A DNA stretch of 64,000 nucleotides from Mermis nigrescens (GCA_036768485.1 JAVLUZ010000273.1:128963-192962), one strand, 5' to 3'. Numbered from the stretch's first letter, positions 1 through 10,859 are shown. Program-made: numbers and translations. The notes: generated by a model from the letters alone, not told the origin.

Positions 1-675
1 ACGTTTTCTTTTCTTTTTTGATTGGTCTATATTTCAAATAGAATGTGAAACAAAAGTTTCTCACACACAAACGTACTACGATTTAAAGGCTACAAACTGG
101 CCCAAACCGAATTTCTTTACGCTCAATGGGGTTTTTTTAATGATTTTTAACAGATTTTGCGATTTTATGCATATACATAGGCAGCTTTTTCCTAGTCCTC
201 TCCTTTTACATCCTTAATAATCCGTTATCCTAAGTATATTCGTCTTTTTTGTTCCATCTGAGCATTTTTTTGCTTGAATAAATGATCGAATTAATGATAT
301 GATGAAAGATGCAAAATGAAATAAAATATGATACTCGTAAGATAAATAAAATTATAATGACCTTATGCTGTAAACTGATGACGTAATGCTGTTGAAGGTT
401 ACATGCAATGCCTATTCAAATATTCAAAATTGCTACTTACTTTAGATGTTCTAGCAGAAGTGCTAGTCTTTTTTGCGATATTTTAGTTCCATTTCGAAGA
501 TATTGTTATTGAAAATTTCTAAAAGGACTTCGGTCGGTCGGTACCGTACTTGCGTGGTTTGGCAGACGTTTCCTTAATTTCGTCTTCATCGCTCTTTTTT
601 CAGTATATAAATGATAGCAAGATTTTCGACATCGCTTTAAGACAAGCACTGGCCTTCATGTTTATTTTGTTGCAG
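1..675. other. No gene recognised; AT-rich non-coding sequence
   Basis: No coding segment, RNA gene or repeat with clear ends is visible. A 64-codon open frame at 550-744 overlaps the start of the next exon candidate in a different frame and looks accidental. This may be intron of the SGSM-like gene, because the next candidate exon begins with a split codon. Confidence 0.5.
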
Positions 676-838
676 ATGAATCTCCCCTTTTCATCTCACC
701 TGATTTCTCCGTATCTCCGGCCGGCGTTTCGACTTCACCGCTGATTCGTGACGTCACGCCTCCTTCACATATACTTGTTTCACAAACTTCTTCACCGGCT
801 CGACTGTTTGTCGATGATAGTGATGAGCCAGCTGCCAG
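676..838 (+). CDS. Candidate upstream exon of the SGSM-like gene (Ser/Pro-rich linker)
   Basis: A 163-bp segment is open in one frame for 53 codons. It is preceded by a good acceptor (T-rich tract then TTGCAG, AG at 674-675) and followed by a possible donor, CCAG|GTATTA. The translation is rich in Ser, Pro, Val and Asp, ends in an acidic DDSDEP stretch, and has no in-frame ATG. SGSM1/2 proteins have a long low-complexity linker between the N-terminal RUN region and the TBC domain, so this could be linker sequence. The end phase (two bases of a codon) does not fit the next recognised exon at 3057, which needs one base. Either at least one exon between them is unseen, or this segment belongs elsewhere. 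No family signature is present, so the assignment rests on position, splice signals and openness. Confidence 0.45.
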
Positions 839-1458
839 GTATTAACGAGTGAAGTCGATAGCATTCGCAAATCCTTTGCATGCACTGCTCGTGGTAGAAG
901 CCAAATGTAGATCTGCTCATAATGCTCACCTAAACTTTCGGCAATTTTTAGTAGTGCATGACCGGATTAGGAAGGATTTAAGGCGCCTGAGATGCTACCT
1001 TGCAAAATTGAATTTCAGTTACTTTCAGTTTTTCTGAACTATAGTGTGTCTAACTATTTTGAACTTACGCAATGTTGAACGATTTTAAAATTTTTGTTCA
1101 CGTTTTTTAAAGTTTCATGTTAATGTAATTGGGTGTTATGAGCTCGTTGATGTAGCCATCTAGACGGCATTTGCAGTAACTAGGGGCTTCTGATGCTTTG
1201 ACAATGTGTAATGAATTAAGTGGCGTTAATGCTGAAAATGTGTTGAATTTAGTTGAACTCCAATTTTCTCTTACAATGAGATGAAAATATTGAATCCGTT
1301 TACCGCTTAATTGCACTTCAAGCCTCATTTTGCCACCATTTTTATTTTTGCCATGTACAGACTACCGTTATGCTGCTATCTGAGCATTTTTTCACCTGCC
1401 ATCGATTTTTTAGCATGGACTTATGTATTTAATCTAACATTCTGAACTACGATATGAT
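839..1458. other. Intron-like stretch with one weak coding-like patch
   Basis: The frame at 849-1037 translates to a patch containing HDRIRKDLRRLR, which looks mildly protein-like. No acceptor and donor pair in matching phase was found for it. Otherwise the sequence is AT-rich with no recognised feature. Confidence 0.35.
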
Positions 1459-1696
1459 CATAGGTGGACGGCACCGAAATTTTGGGGGCTGCAAGATTTT
1501 TCAAAGGTCAAACAATGGCCTTAAAAATGGTAGTATGGCGAAAAACACCAGTTTTTAACGTTTCTCATTGAGCACTATCCATTGGCATCAAAAAATTGCG
1601 GAAAAAGCAAAAAAAATTTCAAAAGTCCTGAAAAACTCTAAAAATTAAGATAAAAATGGCTAAAATAATTAAAAAAAATGCCCACGCCCAGGTGTG
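1459..1696. mobile_element. Family G MITE (hAT-like), copy 1, with TSD
   Basis: A 238-bp non-coding element starts CATAGGTGGACGG and ends CCCAGGTGTG. It is flanked on both sides by the 8-bp direct repeat GATATGAT (1451-1458 and 1697-1704). The interior closely matches copies at 22.6, 43.1, 47.4, 53.4 and 57.1 kb. The CA...TG ends and 8-bp TSD fit hAT-type non-autonomous elements. The 103-codon open frame reading into it at 1619-1930 is spurious. Confidence 0.85.
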
Positions 1697-1704
1697 GATA
1701 TGAT

Positions 1705-2629
1705 CATCTAAATATGTTACACTCATCCTGTGAAATGTACTTCGTTTTTCTTCATAGATTGTCGCTAAAATCAGTTTGCAATTCAATGCGGCATCAAATA
1801 CTTCGTAGGGCCTTCTGCGGATGTGAGTTGTTTTTTCTCTTTCGCTTATAGACTGTTTTCGTGTCCTTACATCGGCCGCCCCGGCCTGATAGTATTCGCA
1901 TTTTATATAGAGTGAATGGACATATGGCATTCATAGATTTTCTGCAAAATGATCCAAAAAACTAAAGTCTCTGGCTGAATTATCAAATCGGCCATATTGT
2001 GCATTTACATATGTACATGTGGTTAAGCGTTCAAAATTTTTTGTTCGAATGATCAATCAAATGTGCGTATTTTCGTTTAAAAAATCGTTAATTAGGCTAA
2101 AATTTTCAAAAAATAATCGAATTATCTAATGTTCACTTAAATGCTAGCTAGTGATTCGATTTTAATTTTAATGTGATTTTTACTAAATATTGAATTAGTG
2201 AATATGACGCCGTCTGATTCGATAAAAAAGATTATTTCTATCTTACTTTAATTTTTTTCGTTTTTCTTCATTTGATAGGAAAAGACTCGTAAATCAGTCA
2301 TTAATGTGGGGAACAATGTGTATTTTTATTGTTGGCAATTCTGACAGTCTGTCCTTGAATTTAATAATCTTATCGTGGAATTTTGAACTAAATTCGCACG
2401 ATTATTTAAAGTCATGTAGGCTTCTTGCTTATGCATGGTTGTCATGTCATCAATTTTACTCGCTCGAATTTTAACTAAGTCTAAGTTTCCGAGATGAAAA
2501 GTAATTTATCTCAGGTTCGCTTTGCTCCCTTAGGGCGAATCATGGACGGGCCTGTCTATAATCAACAAATTAATATTTTGCTGTAATCATTCTTATTTTT
2601 TACTTTCTAAATAATATATTCTTGTCACC
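1705..2629. other. No gene recognised; AT-rich intronic sequence
   Basis: Nothing coding is supported. A possible acceptor at 2278-2279 is followed by a short open run without homology that I recognise. At 2505-2560 a fragment ending near GGGCCTGTC resembles the terminal part of family K or M elements. Confidence 0.4.
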
Positions 2630-2637
2630 GCATTTGT

Positions 2638-3043
2638 ATACATGATCTTGAAGGATTTGGGGGAGGGGGTTTTATCCCCCGGAAGTTTTTCAACCTACCT
2701 TCCGCCCCAGCAATTTTTTCGGCCTCCTCCCAGAATCCGCGATTTTCCGAAAATTTCCAAAACTTTTCAAAAAATTCGTTGAAAATCGTTTTAAGCAATC
2801 TATTTGCTCAAAAGTGTCGAATGTTCAAGGCTTTGCGCCATATACTCCTTTTTGATTATATTTTGTTCAATTTGTTCGATTTTTTCAGAAATTTTTCATG
2901 TTTCAATGCTATAGAACGATAGAGCATCGTTAGAAACGCCGAAAAACGATGTTTTGATGCGTAGCCATCTTTTTTGGGCCCAAAGAAGGCACTTAAAAAT
3001 TTCACTCCCCTCCCCCAGAATTTTCTATACTTTGTATGCCTGT
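2638..3043. mobile_element. Family I MITE directly upstream of an SGSM splice acceptor
   Basis: A 406-bp element begins ATACATGATCTTG and ends TTTGTATGCCTGT. The 8-bp direct repeat GCATTTGT lies on both sides (2630-2637 and 3044-3051). Its interior contains the TTTGCTCAAAAGTG segment and the GGGCCCAAAGAAGG segment shared with copies at about 7.0, 15.0, 34.5, 36.8 and 60.1 kb. The element ends only 13 bp before the next coding exon, so it has displaced the native branch-point region of that intron. Confidence 0.85.
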
Positions 3044-3056
3044 GCATTTGTTCTAG

Positions 3057-3226
3057 GGCTGGCTCACTGTAAAAACATGTGTACTGTTCGAACTCACCTG
3101 AGGGATCTAGTCAAAAGTGATGAACAGGCGAGAGCGTTTAGTCAAACAGTATTGAATTGTGAAGACGGGAATAATCCGGGATTAACCGGTCAGCAGTGGC
3201 GCGTGATTAGGCAAACAACTTTAAAC
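3057..3226 (+). CDS. SGSM: SGSM1/2-like RabGAP, exon just before the TBC domain
   Basis: The exon runs from acceptor TTCTAG (AG 3055-3056) to donor AAC|GTAAGT at 3227. It translates to an open frame containing CKNMCTVRTHLRDLV and later GLTGQQWRVI. Vertebrate SGSM1/SGSM2 carry a conserved CRHLSTVRTHLSALV segment and then a GLT-x2-W motif immediately before the TBC domain, so the match is in order and position. SGSM proteins are GTPase-activating proteins that couple Rab and Rap signalling on endomembranes. The exon starts with two bases of a split codon and ends in phase 0, which joins correctly to the exon at 3813. In the normal human order it is preceded by a segment ending FYGW, which I could not find upstream in this window. 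Confidence 0.88.
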
Positions 3227-3812
3227 GTAAGTGTCTGCTGCGTGCAAGTTGATGAATAGTTACTGAAATCGTTCTTTTGATAACTATGACTCGGAGACGT
3301 CTAATTTGTCCTTGAAGTATAAACTCAAATTGATATGAATTTTTACTCCCTCAATTTTATAAAAAATTTTTTAGTCTGAAGAACACTTTACGGTCATTAT
3401 AAATTAATTACTTAAATTTAAATAATTTAATTACTTCTCAGGTATCTTTGTAATTTTCGGATCGAGTGCCGAGTTCGAAATGCTCAAGAATGAGTGGGAT
3501 TGAGTGAGTGAAAGAGTGAAATAGGTAAAATTAAATGCATAAATAAGTCAAATATTCACGATTGGTCCAAAAGACCGGAGACCTCTTACTTATGTATGTA
3601 TGTACCCTATTCTTGTCTGGACGTTTCGAAGATATCGATTTCCGAAGGATTTCTAAGTCGGAAATCTGGGAATTTGGGATATTGCTGACTAGCTTCATAA
3701 TTATCTTATGTAATTGATTCAAAGTCGTCTTTTTCCCAATGCTAGACAAGTCCGTCATAAATTATATGTGATTCGATGTATGATGCATACTGTTTTATAT
3801 ATTTTCGGTCAG
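3227..3812. other. SGSM intron, no further feature seen
   Basis: The intron runs from GTAAGT to the acceptor CGGTCAG. It is AT-rich, with no recognised repeat ends. Minus-strand and plus-strand open frames across it are accidental. Confidence 0.7.
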
Positions 3813-4041
3813 GAATCCAGTTTCGACGAATGCTGCCTTTGCATCTATTTGGGTGGCGTGCAAAAGGAGATACGACATGAAGTTTGGCCTTACCTCTTAG
3901 GTTTTCACAAATGGGCAGACGATGAAGCGACTGCCGCGAAACGTTTGCATGATGCTACTGTGCGTTATGAAAACTTAATGACGGAATGGATGGCTGTCGA
4001 TGCGGTCGTGCGCAAACGAGATTTAGAAATATTTAGAATAG
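3813..4041 (+). CDS. SGSM: SGSM1/2-like RabGAP, N-terminal part of the TBC domain
   Basis: Acceptor TTTTCGGTCAG precedes an open 229-bp exon that ends at ATAG|GTAAGA. It encodes the TBC entry motif YLGGVQKEIRHEVWPYLLG. This corresponds to the family signature YYGGIQ-x-EIRK-x-VWPFLLGHY of SGSM1/2 and includes the conserved R and W of TBC motif A. Further on come YENLMTEWMAVDAVVRKRD, matching the SGSM-specific YAQTMAEWLGCEAIVRQRE stretch that precedes the long TBC insertion. The exon begins in phase 0 and ends with one base of a codon, joining to 5005. The SGSM-specific motif separates it from TBC1D15/17 relatives, and I am confident of the family. I cannot say whether it is closer to SGSM1 or SGSM2; an invertebrate would usually have one gene for both. 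Confidence 0.95.
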
Positions 4042-4636
4042 GTAAGAAATGAAATTTGATCGCCCTTTTAAACGTTAATTTTCTTATCGTAAGGTCAATT
4101 GTGCATTTTAGCACGCCAGTTGTGATATTTGTGAAGTGAAGTACTGATCACTGTTTCAGTCTTGCGCTTGAGGCTACGTTGTGCCAAGAATACTGATAAT
4201 CTGAATGTCCTTGATAAGATTTAGTGATTTCTTAAAGCGCATTGAAAAATATAGGGATTTCTGTGAATATTCCTTGCAACGAAATGGAAAAATGTATGTG
4301 CATATCTTCCAAGGAAATCGGTGTCGTAGAACAAAGAAGGCGATGAAATTGTTCGCATTTTTTGTACGTCGTATGTATTCCTACATTTTCTTAGTTCTTT
4401 AATGAAGCTTTGAATATGGAGCAAGCTCTATCGGACCACTTTTGTCTGGCCTTTTATCGACGTGCTCGATGCGCTAAATTTCAAAACCTCATCTGTATAG
4501 CTTGTTCTTTTTAATTTCATTATTCTTTTCGATGCCAATGTGTTATTAATCAGGTATAGTACAAAATTATTCGAGACGTGTTATACGTCCTATCGTTCAA
4601 AATTTGCGGAATAATTAGTTGATTGATATTTGTGCG

Positions 4637-4855
4637 CATACGTGCAACGGCTTAAAATTTTAGCACGGGGTCTCCGGCCATTTTTAGGGGAAGGGCAGGT
4701 AGATGACCTCCAATTTTTGGCCAAAAACACCTGAAAACAGTCAAAAAATTTAATTTTTTTTCCAAAAATAGAGGAGTCAAAAATTTTCTGGCTTTGGAGG
4801 GATGGGGGACGACAAGCTTTGGGTAGGAATCTTATTCCTTCCTGTTACATGTATA
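4637..4855. mobile_element. Family J MITE, copy 1, with TSD and TIR
   Basis: A 219-bp element starts CATACGTGCAACGG and ends CCTGTTACATGTATA; the ends are imperfect inverted repeats. The 8-bp direct repeat TTTGTGCG flanks it (4629-4636 and 4856-4863). It lies in the SGSM intron between the exons ending 4041 and starting 5005. Related copies lie near 16.9-17.1, 32.35-32.58 and 38.24-38.44 kb. Confidence 0.85.
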
Positions 4856-5004
4856 TTTGTGCGATCAGGTAACTCAACCGGGTCCCGTTCTTTCCCTAAA
4901 ATATGCTACGGTTTTCAGTCTATGGCCTTTGTTGTTTACTACGAACGTCTCTTATTCGATATGATTCCATCAGTGTAGTTTCAATTTCACTGTTTTACAC
5001 GCAG

Positions 5005-5390
5005 CTACCGAAAATCAGCAAAATAAGCAGCAAAATATGCCTAAGCAGGATCATGAAGAAATTTGCAATGGCATCGAAGAATTCGAGATTGACGGCGTTA
5101 GAAACGCCGAAAAAGCAGAGTCGACGATTCTGTCCGACGACGTTAATTTCTCGACCAACGACGCTCTTTTGTCGCCGTTCGTTAATCACTCGACGCCATC
5201 GAACGCCAAAAACTTCACAATTTTATGCCAATCAATTGAAAATATGCCTCGTCGATCGATTAATGGCGACGTGAGCCATTCACAGCAATTGAATACTGAT
5301 CATCGTCAATCCACTGATACCGTCTTTAACAACAATGATGTTGATAAATTGGACAATCAGTTGGTTTTAGAACATGGAGAAACTTACTCG
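5005..5390 (+). CDS. SGSM: SGSM1/2-like RabGAP, low-complexity insertion inside the TBC domain
   Basis: The exon starts after acceptor TTACACGCAG (AG 5003-5004) and is open for 386 bp. Its first two bases complete the codon left by the exon ending 4041. The product is hydrophilic and Asn/Gln/Asp/Ser-rich, with no predicted fold. That is what SGSM1/2 have here: a long variable, probably disordered insertion splitting the TBC domain. It ends HGETYS at a donor TCG|GTACAT. In human SGSM1 the insertion also ends in a TYS motif followed by PELLDLY, and the next exon here supplies KDLADLF, which fixes this weak-looking donor. The open frame continues past 5390 into repeat sequence to 5546, but that extension is intron. 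The insertion is shorter (about 128 codons) than the human one. Confidence 0.88.
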
Positions 5391-6565
5391 GTACATATCG
5401 TTGACGTGAAATCTACAAATTTTAAATATGAATTATTTTCCATAGTTTTGGCTCAAGCGCGACCGAAAAAACTAAACTTTTTGCGTAAAGAAATTTTTTT
5501 CTCGAAAAGTTCGAATTTGATGATCTTAATGGATGAGAGAGCATGACGAAAAATGTCGAAAAACGCGGTTTTCACGGGGTATGCCGTCAAATTTTGCTAT
5601 ATAAGACTAATTTATGTTGGGTTCGCCCGCCCACTCCCCTTCTGGCCGAATCCTGGATAGTGGCCTGTACATGAATATGTCTTTTCTAATTAGTAGGTTA
5701 TAATAATTTCGACAGCTTATCCAAAAACTGAAATAGATTAAGACATGCATAACTTGTAAAATGCAAAAATTTTATTCCTCGCGTCTTTTTGTTTCTTTCT
5801 TACTAATAGCATGCTGAACTTCAATCTCTGCTTCATTTTTTCTTTATTTAATTTTTTAACTTTATTATTATTATTTTCATATATTAATTTTTTTCTCTTA
5901 TTCTTTTTTCTGTTCTCATTCTTGCTCTTTTCTTGTTTTGATGACTTCCTATTATTCCATTAATGGAGCAGCCACGGAAATAAAACATCCCAGCACGTAT
6001 AATAGATAAGTTAGTGGATGTTTATTAGGTCATTTACAGAGATTCATAATTGAAAGGCTCAGCTTCATTTACGGGTATTTTCAGCGTCAGTCAAGCCAGT
6101 AAACAGCGTATTGACACCTTGCCCATTACGTTTTATTACGTAAATAATACATAAATAGATTATATCCAAATTGCCTCTTCGGTTTTTCTTGGTCTACATT
6201 ATAGACCTGGCATGATTTTATCTTCACTACATCTCTGATGAAATGAATTTTTTTACTTTACTTTTTGAATCTTTTTACGAGAATTGCAAGAACAGCTGGT
6301 TATGCTCGTGGAGTTTGAGGTGAGTCTGATTCTTAGAATAGAAAATAGGGAATTTTTGGCGAAAAATAAGCAAAATGAATACTAGAAATACGTTGTTTTA
6401 GCGTGTTTCATAGTTTTTGAGGCAATGTCGACTCCGAAAAACTATTAATGACCCCCTCCCTGACCGACCGTGCTGTACAATTATGATGATGCTGATGATT
6501 ATTTAGACCTTAACCTCTTTTGGTATGATTCATAAGAAATTCAAAAAGCATTATCCTTGTTTCAG
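5391..6565. other. SGSM intron with a fragment of a family K/M-type element
   Basis: From about 5440 to 5668 the sequence resembles the right arm of the element ending at 47114 and closes with ATCCTGGATAGTGGCCTG. A matching left end and TSD were not found, so it is a fragment. The rest (5670-6560) is AT-rich with no recognised feature. Confidence 0.5.
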
Positions 6566-6693
6566 AAAGACTTAGCTGACCTCTTCGCCATCAATATTCA
6601 TAGAATAGACAAAGATGTTCATCGCTGCGATAGAAATTATTCCTATTTTGCCTCAAAACGCAATCTCGAAAAATTGCGGAACGTTATGTGCAC
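6566..6693 (+). CDS. SGSM: SGSM1/2-like RabGAP, TBC motif with the catalytic arginine finger
   Basis: A 128-bp exon lies between acceptor TTGTTTCAG (AG 6564-6565) and donor AC|GTAAAG. It lacks a methionine start and is short, so ordinary ORF scanning misses it. It encodes [20 protein letters not shown], closely matching the SGSM1/2 segment VNLHRI-x-KDVQRCDRNYWYF. The IxxDxxR motif (I-D-K-D-V-H-R) supplies the arginine finger that TBC GAPs use to stimulate GTP hydrolysis by Rab proteins. The exon then reads [16 protein letters not shown]. It ends with two bases of a codon, completed by the first base of the exon at 9936. Confidence 0.95.
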
Positions 6694-6884
6694 GTAAAGT
6701 TTTCTCTACACCTGATTATTATTTTTCGCTTATTTACGGAGATTCGTAAGTTGTAAAGGTCAATTTTATAAGGATTTGTTTTTTCTTATCGCGGACTTGA
6801 TTTTTTTATGGAAAAAATCTGTGGAAACGTTGAATTCCGGTTAAAGCAGAATACTTGAAAAAGACATATAGATATCTAATAGCT

Positions 6885-7690
6885 ATTATACATGCACAGC
6901 ATGGGAATTCTGGGGGTATGAAATTTTAAAATGCATTTCTTGAGCCTGAAAATTGTGGGTATTATACATGATCTTGGTGGTTTGGGGGTGGGGTTTCCTC
7001 CTAGGAAAATTTTTACCCCCACCTCCCGTCCCCCAATTTTTTCACGCCCCCCCAGAATTGGCGATTTTTTGTAAGTTCCCAAAAATTTTCTAAAAATTTG
7101 TAGAAAGGATGCTTTTTTAAGCGTTTTTAGCTATCTATTTGCTCAAAAGTGCTTAATTTCCGGCGCTTCGCGCCGTTACACTCATGTTTGACTATATCTT
7201 CATGTTTTAATGCTCTAGAAAGATAGAGCATCGTCAGAAATGCTATAAAACGATGTTTTTACGCGTACCTACCATTTTAGGACCCAAAAAAGGCACTTTA
7301 TAATTTCAAACCCCCCTTCCCCAGAATTCCATGCTGTGCATGTATCGTAAGGTGGGTACGCATCAAAAACGTCGTTTTTCGGCTTGTTGACGTGCTCTAT
7401 CCTTCTAGAGCGCATAAAAACACAAAAAAATTTGGAAAAAAAATCGAAAAAGTCCAATAAGTTGTACAAAATATAGTTAAAACATGATTATACGATGCGA
7501 AGCGTCGAAAATTTTACACTTTTGAGCAAATAGATAGCTAAAACGCTTAAAAAGCACCTTTTCTGCTAATTTTGAGGAAATTTTTGGAAACTTATGAAAA
7601 ATTGCGAATTCTGGGGTGAAATTTCTGGGAGGACCGAAAATTTTTCTGGGGGTGAAACCCCCAGAAAATTACGGAAAGATAATTCTCCAT
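6885..7690. repeat. Family I MITE cluster (direct and inverted copies)
   Basis: A + orientation copy runs from about 6963 (TACATGATCTTGGTGG) to about 7345. An inverted, partial copy follows to about 7690, recognised by TTTGAGCAAATAGATAGC, the reverse complement of the shared core. A short end fragment precedes them at 6888-6955. The hairpin motif CGGCGCTTCGCGCCG sits at 7161-7175. No exact TSD was resolved. Confidence 0.65.
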
Positions 7691-8244
7691 TTCATGATTA
7701 GCAAATCGTAAGTTCCACGTATTTGTACGTGCAGAAGCTTGTTCGAAATTTTCAGGGTCAAATGAATTTTCTGATATTATGTGGTTGGTTACTAATATGC
7801 GTATAACACCGGTGCCTTATCCAGGACTTTTTAAGGGCTATGCCCATATTTTCCCCCGTACATATAGTCAGGATTAGTCCTAAAATCTTATATTTCCATT
7901 CAAAATAGAATTTTTATACAATTTTCAAATATATAATTTTATTATCCAAAAAAATTCATTATTTCTAGAAATTTTATCTGATTAAGATGCTTACGAATGT
8001 CCAACGACTTATACAGTTTGAATGGATCGACCAACTAAAAGACGTGCATTAATTTTAATTGTATTCGCTGTTGAAAAATAAATTATGTAGTTATATGTAC
8101 ATTAGCCAATTTTTAAACTATTTTTCCCTAAAAATTACTGTTCATAGTTTTTGTATACGAAAGACTATATTGAAAAGATAGTCTGTGGATCTTTCTGGAA
8201 TGTGTCATTTCACAAATGGATCCTTATGAATGAACGAGTAACAT

Positions 8245-9040
8245 ACATGCACGTGGTCGAAAAATCTGGGAGGTATAGGGGGGTAAATGAATACTTAATT
8301 TTGTCACTTAATGTTAAATTTTGATACTTAATCCCTTGTATTTTATTCTTAATGAATTTGTTTCACACATGCACACTGGGGGTATGGGGGGTATCCCCCT
8401 AGTCTCTACTACAACTTTTGAAAGGCATACCCCTCAGGCCATTTGCGAACCAAGACCTATTGTTGGAATTATGAAAGGGCGCCAAACGATGACCAAACAG
8501 TATAATCTGAAGTATTTTCCGAGTAGCACTCTGTCCACTCATTCACTCAGACACTTTTTTCCATTATGTTGTGCATATTTGATAGTCCAAATCATTACAT
8601 CATTCTTATTATCATTTGTTTTCATGCATACGAATATTCAAGAAGAGTAAAATACAACGAATTAAATCATTTTTACGGGTTGTGACGTGAGGGGGGGTAA
8701 GGAATGACAAAAATATCTAAAAAAATTAACATAAACTCATCATTTTAGTGTATGATTCGTTTGGTCATATTTGCATGAAAACAAATGGAAATAAGGGCGA
8801 TAGAATGATCTGCATGCAACATAAAATATATACGAAATAATGGAAGAAAAATGTCTCGATGAACGAATTGAATATTCTCCTCGAAAAATAAATATTTGTT
8901 CCTACTTGATGTTGCACGGTTAGACGTCATTTCACACCTTTTCGTGGTTCGAGCAATAGGTTTGGTCCCAAAACAGCGTGAGAGGGTATGCCTTCTAAAA
9001 GTTCTGGTAAGGGGATAGCCCATACCCTGAGTGAGCATGT
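8245..9040. repeat. Family N repeats, two copies in inverted orientation
   Basis: The segment 8345-8710 (+) carries CACACATGCACACTGGGGG and GGCGCCAAACGATGACC. The segment 8740-9040 (-) is its diverged reverse complement. Further copies lie at 12.39-12.80 kb (-) and 40.62-41.96 kb (+). They are non-coding; the 109- and 132-codon open frames over them come from the repeat. Exact ends are uncertain. Confidence 0.6.
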
Positions 9041-9048
9041 GTGACGAG

Positions 9049-9826
9049 CACTGTTTTTTTAGCGCAGCGCAAACAAAAGTGGCCGCGCGCAAAGGAGAAT
9101 TTTCGGACATTTGCGCAGTGCGCAAAGGAAAAATTCTGACCATCGAAAATAAGAAAAATGAAGAGAAATGAATGAGAAAATGATTGAAGGAGTTAAAAAG
9201 AAGTGAAACTTTCCTTTTCGATTAAATAAGTGTTGTTCCATAGTCATTTAACATTTTATTACTATCATCACAGCAAAGCACTGGTACGTTCTTTATTAAA
9301 ACATCGCAAATGACCTGAACTGAATCATTTCAAATTATTATTAATTGATCTTAGAATTAGAAGGCAAAAAATGTCAGTTATTATTTAACAAATTCGCAAT
9401 ATATGGCTGCATGGACAGTAAAACTGTACTATGCTCGTAGCCTGAAATGGCAAGTCGGATTCAGATTCAAGGATCGCTGTTTCACTCAACAATGTACAAT
9501 GTTAAATCTCGTTCACTCGTCCTTGAAAGTTGTACGAAATGAAGCTCATTAAATATTCATTCCGGAAATAGAATGCAGAAGGCGGATCATATAGGCGCAT
9601 AAAAATACGCGTAGTAGTCAGTTTTGCATCGCCTGTATAGTGAACGCTACAGCATCTAACAAAAATGAGCAGATAAATACTTATGATCTTACGCTTAGTG
9701 TATTGATATTGCATTTTAGTTTCTAAGCATAAAATATTTTATTGCGCAAATATGAGCTTCTCTGCGCAAACGTCCGACGCTCTCCATTAGCGGCTGCGCA
9801 AATGGGGTGGCGCTAAAAAAAGCCTG
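9049..9826. mobile_element. Family O hAT-like element, 778 bp, with TSD
   Basis: The ends are CACTGTTTTTTTAGCGC and GCGCTAAAAAAAGCCTG, good inverted repeats. The 8-bp TSD GTGACGAG lies on both sides (9041-9048 and 9827-9834). The motif TGCGCA/GCGCAAA is repeated near both ends. There is no coding capacity, so the element is non-autonomous. It lies 110 bp upstream of the SGSM exon at 9936. Confidence 0.9.
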
Positions 9827-9935
9827 GTGACGAGTAACTTCCGCATTGGCTGTTCTTTTAAATTCGGTTTTTATTTGTTTAGTGCATAATTTGTATTATC
9901 GTGCTGCATATTTATGAATATTTGGAGATTTTCAG

Positions 9936-10018
9936 ATACGTATGGGAACATTTGGAAACGGGCTACATACAAGGAATGTGTGATCTAGCTGCACCTTTGC
10001 TCGTTATTTTTAACGATG
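9936..10018 (+). CDS. SGSM: SGSM1/2-like RabGAP, TBC motif with the catalytic glutamine finger
   Basis: An 83-bp exon lies between acceptor GATTTTCAG (AG 9934-9935) and donor GATG|GTAAGA. It encodes [20 protein letters not shown], matching the SGSM1/2 stretch Y-x-W-x-H-x-E-x-GY-VQGMCDLLAP. The YxQ motif (Y-I-Q) supplies the glutamine finger that works with the arginine of the previous exon in dual-finger GAP catalysis. The presence of both fingers predicts an active RabGAP. The phases (completes codon with one base, ends with one base) join perfectly to the neighbouring exons. Confidence 0.95.
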
Positions 10019-10859
10019 GTAAGATTATAGTGTAATTCATCCGACCCGCATTTGGAATGTGACGTTGTCCCTTAAAGTGAAAAAAGTCATTGATTGTTAG
10101 CAGAGATCCACTGAGGAAAATTTAAAAATTCTTAAAGTGCAGCAAAAATGCTAACAAAAGAGGTTTTTCAAGCAGTTTTTAGGCAGTAAATCCGAAATTT
10201 CCCGTATATTGCTAGAAACTCAGATTTAAGTTACACGCGATAAATATGCCTAAATGTTACATACGACCACTTCGCGTCGTTAATATTTTTCTTTATCGTT
10301 TGTATTGTTTTAGAATCAAATTCAATAAAATCTCGAGACTTTCTTGAATCGGGTTATAGCAAAATTTTGAGCAACCATTCGTCCAGCTAACTTGAACGGT
10401 AGATTTTCTGAAAATAAGCGTAAACCGCTGTGAAAAATTTTTAATTTTTTCAAAACGTTTTCATCGTCATCTTATAGAGCTCGTCCAGAAAAGCTCTTGA
10501 AACGTCATTCTTTTTGCGCTTCTCTTAACGGTTCTAGAGACGGCTGACTTCAAAAATTTTCGCCTTTCTTTGAAATGAAATCGTAGATACGGGCTAGTAT
10601 TTAACGAAACCTTGTACATACATACAAAGCACTTTTCATTTCGTAAAAGCAATATTTACTAACTTGTTTTCGACTATCTTGCCATCTTGTTTATTAATTC
10701 ATGACCGATTATAGTCTGTTTCATTTATTTGAGAGCTTTTTCAGTGAATGTTTTTGAAGGCTACAGTATGTCTAATTACTTGATTTACTTTAACTCGACA
10801 GAAAAGTTACATGGGGGCGAGCGGTAGTCATTCTTTGATTTTTAATGCAATACTGTATA

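Larger units (their letters stand above)
6694..9935. other. SGSM 3.2-kb intron filled with repeats
   Basis: The intron holds family I copies in both orientations (about 6885-7690), two family N copies facing each other (about 8245-8710 and 8740-9040) and the family O element (9049-9826). The piece 7700-8240 is AT-rich without recognised features. Confidence 0.7.

Noticed and set aside
849..1037. Frame containing HDRIRKDLRRLR as an SGSM exon
   Set aside because: It has no acceptor and donor in matching phase and does not correspond to a known SGSM segment before the TBC domain; kept only as a weak note.
1619..1930. 103-codon minus-strand frame with a hydrophobic end
   Set aside because: Its C-terminal part is family G MITE sequence; there is no splice or homology support.
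5391..5546. Continuation of the SGSM open frame past 5390
   Set aside because: It runs into sequence shared with a repeat found at 46.9-47.1 kb, and the family alignment ends at TYS.
6294..6323. Possible microexon (LQEQLVMLVEFE, followed by GTGAGT) between SGSM exons
   Set aside because: The TYS end of the exon at 5390 and the KDLADLF start of the exon at 6566 align directly to the continuous SGSM segment TYSPELLDLY, so no extra codons are needed; the phase also does not fit.
8745..9143. 132-codon minus-strand frame
   Set aside because: It is built from a family N repeat plus the start of element O; the same frame is broken in other copies.
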